Positions 7,032-12,155 of a stretch of DNA of 12,155 bases are shown one piece after another. The stretch spans positions 3,559 through 15,713 of the forward strand of contig VBCL01000166.1 in the NCBI GenBank assembly GCA_005888865.1, in the 5' to 3' direction. The DNA is from Betaproteobacteria bacterium. Lineage in GTDB: Bacteria > Pseudomonadota > Gammaproteobacteria > Burkholderiales > Casimicrobiaceae. A model generated the notes under the pieces. That model did no database searches, had not been told where the DNA came from, and worked only from the letters and a program-made list of their open reading frames with translations. Each line of letters begins with the position of its first letter. Position 1 is the first letter of the stretch. Made by a program: the position numbers and the translations under genes.

Positions 7032-7733
7032 TCAATCCAGCGCAATCCGAATGGCCGCCGCGCACGCGACCGGGGCGCCCACGACCGAGGCGAGCAGGGC
7101 CGCCCCCAGCACCGACCATTCACCGCCCGCGGCAAGTCCAGCGTGCGTCGCTCCGACCGCGCCCGCGCCGAAGATCAGGATGGGAACGTAAAGCGGCAGG
7201 ATCAGCAGCGCGAGCAACGCACCGCCGGCGCGCAGTCCAAGCGTCAGCGCAGCGCCTATTGCGCCCAGCAGCGACAGCGTCGGGGTACCCAGAAGCAGTC
7301 CCGCAAGCAGCGCCACTGCCTCACTGCCATCGAGTCCGAACTGCAGCGCCAGAATCGGCGAAACCGCTGCCAGGGGCGCGCCACTGGTCAGCCAGTGCGC
7401 CAGTATTTTACCCGAGATCAGAGCGGGGAGCGGGTAGGGAGAAAGCGCGATCTGCTCCAGCGTCCCATCGGCGAAATCCGCGGCAAACAGCCGAGGAAGC
7501 GACAGCAGCGAGGCCAGCAGCGCCGCAACCCACAGGACACCCGGCCCGAGCGCGCGCAGCAGCGACGGTTCTGCACCCACGCCCAGCGGGAAGAGCGTGA
7601 CCACGATCGCGTAGAACAGGAGCTGCACGCCGAGCTCGGCCTTGGAGCGCAGCGCAAGTCTCAGGTCGCGTCGGAGCGCCCACGCCACCCCGGGCCACGC
7701 GGCCGAGCCGGAACGCGTTTCCTTGGCGCTCAT
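7032..7733 (-). CDS. ccmB: Heme exporter protein CcmB
   Basis: The membrane subunit of the CcmAB ABC transporter, which works with CcmC and CcmD to release holo-CcmE for heme transfer. It has 233 residues and about six membrane segments. The family signature FAADFADGTLEQIALSPYPL (83-102) is followed by SGKILAHWL (107-115). The ATG at 7733 has a strong AAGGAGG sequence 7 bases upstream. Unlike the tight junctions elsewhere in this operon, it is separated from ccmA by 208 bases of unusual sequence (see the entry at 7725-7947). Confidence 0.94.
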   Translation of the reverse strand: MSAKETRSGSAAWPGVAWALRRDLRLALRSKAELGVQLLFYAIVVTLFPLGVGAEPSLLRALGPGVLWVAALLASLLSLPRLFAADFADGTLEQIALSPYPLPALISGKILAHWLTSGAPLAAVSPILALQFGLDGSEAVALLAGLLLGTPTLSLLGAIGAALTLGLRAGGALLALLILPLYVPILIFGAGAVGATHAGLAAGGEWSVLGAALLASVVGAPVACAAAIRIALD

Positions 7734-7740
7734 GTGTCGG

Positions 7741-7747
7741 CCTCCTT
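7741..7747 (-). promoter_or_regulatory. Strong Shine-Dalgarno for ccmB
   Basis: Minus-strand AAGGAGG, 7 bases from the ccmB ATG. It is the best ribosome binding site in the operon. It lies inside the inserted-looking segment between ccmA and ccmB, so that segment supplies the present ccmB initiation signal. Confidence 0.7.
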
Positions 7748-7888
7748 GCGCCCGCCTCGCCCGGTGCAGCGGCTCTCGTCGGCCGCAACCGCACTCGCGC
7801 GGCGCCGAGCGCTGCGCGCCTTAACTTCGCGCGCCGCGCTCATTTGTACCCCCACGCTTGCGGCCTCATTAACCCATTCGGCCGCTGC

Positions 7889-7911
7889 GCTGCCCCCAAA
7901 AGCGGGGGAGC
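7889..7911. repeat. GC-rich hairpin in the ccmA-ccmB spacer
   Basis: CCCCC at 7893-7897 pairs with GGGGG at 7904-7908 around a 6-base loop. GCT at 7889-7891 and AGC at 7909-7911 extend the stem past one bulged G. No T-run follows on either strand, so it is not a standard intrinsic terminator. It could stabilise RNA or lower read-through into ccmB. Confidence 0.55.
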
Positions 7912-7941
7912 AATTCGCGCCTTGGGGCGGCCCGGCGGCGC

Positions 7942-8556
7942 TCATGTCAGGCGCAACGGTTGACTCGCGCCGGCGGGCAGGCCGAGATCCTGGTGGGTCG
8001 CGATCACCGCGATGCCGCCGCCGGCGAGGTGCGTCGCGATTACGGTGCGCAGCGTCGCGATACCTGCATCGTCGAGCGCGGTCGCAGGCTCGTCGAGCAG
8101 CCATAGCGTCCGCGTGAGGAGCGACAGTCGCGCGAGCCCGATCCGGCGCCGCTGTCCCTGCGAGAGCACGCGCGCGGGCAATGCGCGCTGGCGCGTCAGC
8201 GTCCAGACGGCGAGCGCGGCGGCGAGCGCCACGGGCTCGGCCCGCGTCCCGTGAAGGCTCGTTAGCGACGCAAGGTTTTCCTCGGCGGTGAGCTCGTCCT
8301 TGAGTGCCGGAACGTGTCCGATGAAAAGGGCCTCCGCGCGGAGGCCAGGCTCGAAAGGGCGGACCGGTGCCCCGCGCCACGCGAGAGTTCCTTGCGTCGC
8401 GTGCGTGACGCCGGCAAGGATGCGCAGCAGCGTCGTCTTGCCGCTGCCATTGGCGCCACTGACCACCAGCGCGCAGCCCGGCGCCAGCGAAAAGCCGATT
8501 CCGGAGAACAGCGTTGCCTCGCCGCGGCACGCGGCGAGATCGTGCGCTTGCAGCAT
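7942..8556 (-). CDS. ccmA: Heme exporter ATP-binding protein CcmA
   Basis: The cytoplasmic ATPase of the CcmAB transporter; ATP hydrolysis drives release of heme-loaded CcmE from the CcmC complex. It has 204 residues, a normal length. Walker A is GANGSGKT (34-41). The CcmA-type segment GHVPALKDELTAEENL spans 80-95. The ABC signature is LSQGQRRR (131-138), Walker B is LWLLDEP (151-157, catalytic E156), and the switch His is H188 (ATHQD). I chose the ATG at 8556 because MLQAHDLAACRGEATLF starts the domain directly. The frame is open upstream to 8652, but that would run through the promoter region. It is the first gene of the ccm operon, read away from the IPTL-CTERM gene. Confidence 0.95.
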   Translation of the reverse strand: MLQAHDLAACRGEATLFSGIGFSLAPGCALVVSGANGSGKTTLLRILAGVTHATQGTLAWRGAPVRPFEPGLRAEALFIGHVPALKDELTAEENLASLTSLHGTRAEPVALAAALAVWTLTRQRALPARVLSQGQRRRIGLARLSLLTRTLWLLDEPATALDDAGIATLRTVIATHLAGGGIAVIATHQDLGLPAGASQPLRLT

Positions 8557-8675
8557 CGAGCAGCCCCCGGCGCATCGCGAGCGCGGATTATAGCCGAGTG
8601 CTCCATCGCGCCTAGCCACTCTGCGTGTGCTCGATGTGCTAATGTTCCGCACGCTTGAATCCGGACCAGGCCTCG
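8557..8675. other. Divergent intergenic region between ccmA and the Ig-like gene
   Basis: 119 bases hold the control signals for two divergent units. On the minus strand there is the TATAAT box at 8587-8592. On the plus strand I find no convincing -35/-10 pair for the IPTL-CTERM gene; TGCTAATGT near 8637-8645 only loosely resembles an extended -10. No clear operator palindrome was seen. Confidence 0.4.
8587..8592 (-). promoter_or_regulatory. -10 box for the ccm operon
   Basis: A perfect minus-strand TATAAT lies 30 bases upstream of the ccmA ATG and predicts a transcript start near 8580 with a leader of about 24 bases. The -35 position (about 8610-8615, CTAGGC) is a poor match, so the promoter may need an activator. 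AT-rich hexamers are scarce in DNA this GC-rich, which favours the call. Confidence 0.5.
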
Positions 8676-9836
8676 ATGCTCACGACCCGACCGCGTCTTG
8701 CTGCGCTTGGCATCCCCGCCTTGAGTCTCACGCGCATCGGCGCGGCGGCACTGATCTGCGCCGCACCGTGGGCCGGCGCGCAGATCACCGACATTCATCC
8801 GCGATCGCCGCTGCCGGACGCGACGATCCGCCAGTTCTATTCGGTGACCTTTACGCCGGTCAATCCATACAAGGGATTGCCGGTCCTCTGGACGATCACT
8901 CCGGGTTGCCTTGACGGGACCGGGCTCAACTTCACCCCGCAGAACGGCATCGCCAACAGCGCCAGGATCACGGGTCTGCCCGCGCTGCGCGGGACCTTCG
9001 ACTGCACGATCGTAGCGCAGGACGCTGGCGATAACGTGGTCAGCAAGCGCTATGAGCTCAGCATCGTCCGGGGATGTGTCTCGCCACGGATCATCAGCGA
9101 GCCACCAACAGGGGTCGAGCCGGGGGTGCCCTACAGCTTCACCGTTGTTGCAGCCGGCAAACCGCCGATCACGTTTGCAGCGCTCGGCCTGCCGCCGGGA
9201 TTGGCGATCGATCCTGCGACGGGCGTGATCGCGGGAACGACCGCGGCGGCAGGCGCATACTCCGTAACAGTCATCGCCAACGGGTGCGGGCGCTCCGCGA
9301 TTCAGAACCTGACCCTCGTCGTCGGCAAAGCTCCCGTCAGCCTCACGCTGTCGAACGCGCCGAATCCGGCGGTTTTCGGCCAGGACATCACCGTTGACGT
9401 CCATGCGACGGGAGGCGCGGTCGCACCGAGCGGCACGGTGCTCCTCTGCGTGATTGCCTCCGGGGAGTTTTGTGCCGCCCCGGTGGGCGCGCCGCCTCCG
9501 GGAACGCCTGCGAGCCTGATCCCGCCGCTCGTAAGCGCGACGCTCGATGCCGGCGGTAGCGCAGCCCTTACCCTGACCGGCCTCGCGATACAGAACTACG
9601 TGCTGCAGGCCTATTACGGCGGCGACGGCACTCACGATCCGGCCGCCTCGGCGTCTGTCGACCAGTTTGTGATCAAGGGCGTCGTGTTCCCGCCGGCGCG
9701 GCGCTCGCTGAACGCGCCCGCCGCGGCCCCTGGCGCCTCTGTCGAGCCGATCCCAACGTTATCGATGCCGATGCTGGCAGCACTGTCTTTGGCGATCGTC
9801 GGCATCGCCGCCGGCCGGGTACGCCGGCGCGGTTAA
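8676..9836 (+). CDS. Secreted Ig-like domain protein with IPTL-CTERM sorting signal
   Basis: A predicted exported surface protein of unknown function, 386 residues. Signal peptide at 1-35 (hydrophobic stretch, likely cut after AGA before Q36). Three Ig-like modules follow: about 36-132; 138-216, which fits the putative-Ig He_PIG pattern (GLPPGLAIDPATGVIAGTT); and 220-334, which resembles bacterial Ig-like group 3 (SLTLSNAPNPAVFGQDITV ... YVLQAYYGGDGTHDPAAS). Each module has two cysteines (C78/C110, C134/C204, C258/C266), suggesting three disulfides. The C terminus is a textbook IPTL-CTERM tail: PIPTLS, a hydrophobic segment (about 364-379) and RVRRRG, expected to be processed by an exosortase-like enzyme encoded elsewhere. 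I chose the ATG at 8676, with GGACCAGG 5 bases upstream; a TTG at 8655 is possible. The cyclase gene begins 8 bases after its stop. Confidence 0.85.
   Translation: MLTTRPRLAALGIPALSLTRIGAAALICAAPWAGAQITDIHPRSPLPDATIRQFYSVTFTPVNPYKGLPVLWTITPGCLDGTGLNFTPQNGIANSARITGLPALRGTFDCTIVAQDAGDNVVSKRYELSIVRGCVSPRIISEPPTGVEPGVPYSFTVVAAGKPPITFAALGLPPGLAIDPATGVIAGTTAAAGAYSVTVIANGCGRSAIQNLTLVVGKAPVSLTLSNAPNPAVFGQDITVDVHATGGAVAPSGTVLLCVIASGEFCAAPVGAPPPGTPASLIPPLVSATLDAGGSAALTLTGLAIQNYVLQAYYGGDGTHDPAASASVDQFVIKGVVFPPARRSLNAPAAAPGASVEPIPTLSMPMLAALSLAIVGIAAGRVRRRG
9810..9828. repeat. Stem-loop at the 3' end of the IPTL-CTERM gene
   Basis: GCCGGC at 9810-9815 and again at 9823-9828 (each self-complementary) can form a hairpin with a 7-base loop just before the stop codon. 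No T-run follows. A related hairpin, GGCCGG/CCGGCC around a GCGCG loop, lies at 9880-9896. Confidence 0.4.
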
Positions 9837-9916
9837 AGCGCGCCGTGAGGTCTCGCCTCCCCGCACTCATCAGGCGGCTGGCCGGGCGCGCCGGCCTCGC
9901 TAAAGCGCGCGCCGTG
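9811..9916 (+). repeat. Imperfect direct repeat carrying both candidate cyclase start codons
   Basis: Segments 9811-9847 and 9878-9916 align at about 30 of 37 bases with one 2-base gap. Both contain GGCCGGG, CGCCGGC, TAAAGCGC and a final GCCGTG. The final GTG of each copy is a possible start of the downstream cyclase gene (9845 or 9914). Confidence 0.4.
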
Positions 9917-12139
9917 GCGGCCCGCCTACCGGGGATCGTCACGCGGCTCGCCGAAGCGCCGCGCGCGCTGGCGGGCCTCGCCATCATCGGGATCTTCCTG
10001 CTGCATCCGCTGACGGACTTCGGCAAGAGCACGTTTACATTGCTCCCCAAGCTCGAGGGGCTCGCCTACGACGCGCGGCTCAAGCTCACCCTGCCCAACA
10101 CCGGCGACCCGCAGGTCGTCATCATCGACATCGACGAAGCGAGCCTGCAGCGGCTGGGCCGCTGGCCCTGGTCGCGCGACAAGCTTGCGAAGCTCACCAC
10201 GCAGCTCTTCGAGCGTTACGGCGCGCGCGCGATCGGATTCGACATCCTGTTTGCCGAGCCCGACCTCTCGTCCGGAATCGCCGTGCTGGACAACCTGCGC
10301 GAGGGCGAGCTCAAGGCGAACCCGGCCTTCGCGGCGTCGCTCGCCCGCCTGCGGCCCCGGCTCGACTTCGACGCCCGTTTCGCCGACGCGATCCGCGGCC
10401 GGCCGGTCGTGCTGGCGATGGCGTTTCCGGTGGAGGCCGAGACGCAAGGCGTGCTCCCGCCGCCTCTTTTTGCCGAAGCCGACATCGCCGGCAAGTTGAT
10501 TCGAATCGACCCCGAGCACGGCTTTGTGTCGGCCCTGCCGGCGCTGACGGAGGCCGCCGCGGCCAGCGGTCACGTCGATCCGTTTTACGATCCCGATAAC
10601 CAGGTGCGCCGGGTACCCATGGTGAAGCGCTACGGCGCCGGTTATTACCCGGCCCTTTCGCTCGCGGTAGTGCGGACGGTGGTCGAGGCCAAACGCGTAA
10701 CCCCGCACTTCGACAGCGAGCGCACGCTCGACGCGCTCGACGTGGGCGGCCTCACCGTGCCGGTGGACGAATACGGCATGGCGTTGATCCCGTTCCGCGG
10801 CAAGTCCAAGACCTTCCGCTTCGTTCCCGCGAGCGACGTGCTCGACGGCAGCCTTCCGCAGAACGCATTCCCGGGAGCGATCGCGCTCGTTGGCACCAGC
10901 GCCAAGGGCCTCAAGGACCTGCGGCCGACGCCGCTCGATCCGGACTTCGCGGGCGTCGAAATCCACGCCAACCTGATCGCGGGGATGCTCAACGGCGACG
11001 TCAAATCGATACCGGCGCGCGCCAACGCGATCGAGGCCCTGGTGATGATCCCCGCAGGGCTGCTGGCGCTCTTCGCGTTGCCGTATCGCCGGCCGCTGCT
11101 CAACGCGCTCGGCGTCGTGACTCTTGCCGCGATCGTGATCGCGCTCAACTTCGCCCTGTGGATTCGCTGGAGCTACGTGATCCCGGTCGCGACCACACTG
11201 CTCATGCTCGCGGTGCTTTTCGCGTGGAACATGCTGGCAGGCTTCCTGCGCGAGGGCGCCGCGATCCGAAAGCTGTCTACGATGTTCGGCGAGTACGTTC
11301 CCCCGGAACGTGTCGCGCAGATGCGCGAGTCCGGCGAGCGCTTCAGCATGGAAGGCGACAGCCGCGAGCTGACGGTCCTGTTCTGCGACGTTCGCAATTT
11401 CACCGCGCTTTCCGAGAATCTGGCGCCGCGCTCGCTCTCGGCCATGCTCAACGCGTACCTCACGACCATGACCGAGCTGATTCACGAGCATCGCCACGGC
11501 ACCATCGACAAATATGTCGGCGATTCGATCATGGCGTTCTGGGGCGCGCCCGAGCCCAATCCCGAGCACGCGCGAGGCGCGGTCGAGGCGGCGCTCGCCA
11601 TGCAGTCGCGCATGCCGCAGCTCACGCAGGCGTTTGCGCGGCGCGGCTGGCCCGCGTTCAGCATCGGCATCGGCATCAACACCGGCACGATGAGCATCGG
11701 CGACATGGGCTCCGCGTTCAGGAAGGCGTATACCGTTCTCGGTGACGCGGTCAACCTCGCATCGAGGCTCGAGTCGCTCACCAAGGAATACGGCGTTGGC
11801 ATCATCGTCGGCGAGAACACCGCGCGCGCGATGCCCGACTACGCGTGGCGCGAAATCGATCGCGTGCGCGTCGTGGGGAAGGCGACGCCGGTGACGATCT
11901 ACGAGCCGATGGGTCCGGCGGCGAGCGCCGAAGTCGATGTCGAGCTGGCGTCACACCGCCGCGCGCTTGCGAGCTATCGCGAACGCGATTTCGACGCGGC
12001 GGAAGCGGGCTTTGCTGCGCTTGCCGCGGCGCATCCTTCCACCGCGCTCTACGCGTACTTCCGCACGCGCTGCGCTCTCTACCGCTCGAGCCCTCCGCCG
12101 TCCGCCTGGGAAGGCGCGATGGTGTTTGCAACGAAGTAG
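9845..12139 (+). CDS. CHASE2 domain adenylate cyclase, class III
   Basis: An inner-membrane sensor that makes cyclic AMP from ATP in response to an unknown extracytoplasmic signal. It has 764 residues: an arginine-rich start, a first membrane segment (about 41-55), a periplasmic CHASE2 sensor (about 60-390, with VVIIDIDEASLQRLGRWPWSR, GFDILFAEPD and VALVGTSAKGLKDLRPTPL-like segments), three membrane segments (about 396-412, 417-438, 443-463) and a cytoplasmic cyclase domain (about 500-690). Catalytic residues are complete: metal Asp D515 (FCDVRNFT) and D560 (KYVGDSIMAFWG), transition-state N637 and R641 (GDAVNLASRLE). The base-selecting pair K556 and T630 points to ATP rather than GTP. The C-terminal tail (about 700-764) resembles a TPR-like helical hairpin common in this family. 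There is no ATG near the start; GTG at 9845 or 9914 must be used, and neither has a clear Shine-Dalgarno sequence. It is probably co-transcribed with the preceding gene. Confidence 0.93.
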   Translation: MRSRLPALIRRLAGRAGLAKARAVAARLPGIVTRLAEAPRALAGLAIIGIFLLHPLTDFGKSTFTLLPKLEGLAYDARLKLTLPNTGDPQVVIIDIDEASLQRLGRWPWSRDKLAKLTTQLFERYGARAIGFDILFAEPDLSSGIAVLDNLREGELKANPAFAASLARLRPRLDFDARFADAIRGRPVVLAMAFPVEAETQGVLPPPLFAEADIAGKLIRIDPEHGFVSALPALTEAAAASGHVDPFYDPDNQVRRVPMVKRYGAGYYPALSLAVVRTVVEAKRVTPHFDSERTLDALDVGGLTVPVDEYGMALIPFRGKSKTFRFVPASDVLDGSLPQNAFPGAIALVGTSAKGLKDLRPTPLDPDFAGVEIHANLIAGMLNGDVKSIPARANAIEALVMIPAGLLALFALPYRRPLLNALGVVTLAAIVIALNFALWIRWSYVIPVATTLLMLAVLFAWNMLAGFLREGAAIRKLSTMFGEYVPPERVAQMRESGERFSMEGDSRELTVLFCDVRNFTALSENLAPRSLSAMLNAYLTTMTELIHEHRHGTIDKYVGDSIMAFWGAPEPNPEHARGAVEAALAMQSRMPQLTQAFARRGWPAFSIGIGINTGTMSIGDMGSAFRKAYTVLGDAVNLASRLESLTKEYGVGIIVGENTARAMPDYAWREIDRVRVVGKATPVTIYEPMGPAASAEVDVELASHRRALASYRERDFDAAEAGFAALAAAHPSTALYAYFRTRCALYRSSPPPSAWEGAMVFATK

Positions 12140-12155
12140 CGGCGCGAGCAGCGAG

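Larger units (their letters stand above)
7730..7945 (-). other. Possible 71-residue small frame filling the ccmA-ccmB gap
   Basis: An ATG overlapping the ccmA stop (ATGA) opens a 71-codon frame that ends in a TGA overlapping the ccmB ATG (ATGA). It begins MSAAGPPQGANCSPAF, with an internal second start at 7843 (MSAAREVKARSARRR). The product is Ala/Arg/Gly-rich with no membrane segment or known domain, and looks like translated repeat DNA rather than an evolved protein. The frame could still matter by letting ribosomes pass from ccmA to ccmB without a stretch of untranslated RNA. Confidence 0.2.
7725..7947 (-). repeat. Insertion-like segment between ccmA and ccmB with 11-base flanking direct repeats
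   Basis: The 11 bases GGCGCTCATGT (plus strand) occur at 7725-7735 and again at 7937-7947, exactly 212 bases apart. The left copy contains the ccmB start codon; the right copy contains the ccmA stop codon overlapped by an ATG. Collapsing the two copies into one would give a normal ATGA overlap between ccmA and ccmB. A shorter copy, GCGCTCAT, lies between them at 7836-7843. The segment between is GC-rich, holds a hairpin at 7889-7911 and the block GGGGCGGCCCGGCGG at 7924-7938. From memory it resembles dispersed GC-rich intergenic elements of Burkholderiales genomes; that is not checked. It encodes no recognisable protein domain. Confidence 0.5.

Noticed and set aside
7889..7911. The GC-rich hairpin as a rho-independent terminator ending a ccmA transcript.
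   Set aside because: No T-run follows the stem on either strand, and ccmB lies downstream in the same operon.
8637..8645. TGCTAATGT as an extended -10 promoter for the IPTL-CTERM gene.
   Set aside because: Only three of six bases match TATAAT, and there is no -35 at a suitable distance.
8262..9635. A 457-codon minus-strand frame spanning the ccmA promoter and the Ig-like gene.
   Set aside because: It crosses a divergent promoter region, reads ccmA in a wrong frame, and its product has no recognisable feature.
9926..11569. A 547-codon open frame on the minus strand opposite the adenylate cyclase.
   Set aside because: Low-complexity Arg/Glu/His-rich product and no motif; the plus-strand cyclase has a full set of catalytic residues.
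1..12155. CRISPR arrays, tRNA or rRNA genes, transposases, integrase or phage genes.
   Set aside because: No repeat-spacer series, no tRNA-like cloverleaf or rRNA stretch, and no mobile-element protein motif was found; nearly all sequence is accounted for by the genes listed.

Overview
This 12,155-base window is very GC-rich, gene-dense and free of recognisable mobile genes. It looks like chromosomal DNA of a betaproteobacterium, probably in or near the Burkholderiales. The evidence is a System I (Ccm) cytochrome c maturation operon, a five-step histidine degradation branch (HutF), an IPTL-CTERM protein-sorting tail and a CHASE2-type adenylate cyclase. The lineage is inferred from gene families and composition; no rRNA or tRNA gene is present to confirm it.

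Layout. (1) Bases 1-2616, plus strand: the 3' part of hutF (formimidoylglutamate deiminase), then hutI (imidazolonepropionase) overlapping it by 4 bases, then a 101-residue DUF2007/zinc-ribbon protein. HutI makes formimidoylglutamate and HutF deaminates it to N-formylglutamate, so the two are consecutive pathway steps. (2) Bases 2623-8556, minus strand, meeting group 1 tail to tail with only 6 bases between: ccmA-ccmB-ccmC-ccmD-ccmE-ccmF-ccmG(dsbE)-ccmH, read from right to left. A good TATAAT box sits just upstream of ccmA. CcmABCD load heme onto CcmE, CcmG and CcmH handle the apocytochrome thiols, and CcmF joins heme to the apocytochrome. No ccmI follows ccmH. (3) Bases 8676-12139, plus strand, divergent from ccmA: a secreted protein with three Ig-like modules and a C-terminal IPTL-CTERM signal. 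Eight bases after it comes a CHASE2-transmembrane-adenylate cyclase gene.

Two departures from a textbook ccm operon stand out. First, ccmE and ccmF form one uninterrupted reading frame of 817 codons, yet the ccmF start codon and a Shine-Dalgarno sequence are still in place. Removing one G from a GGG run would restore the usual ATGA stop/start overlap. Second, ccmA and ccmB are separated by 208 bases of GC-rich, hairpin-bearing DNA flanked by an 11-base direct repeat that includes the ccmB start codon, as if a small element had inserted into an ancestral ATGA overlap. I see no clearly undescribed multi-gene system. The most interesting items are these two ccm junctions and the pairing of an IPTL-CTERM surface protein with a CHASE2 cyclase.
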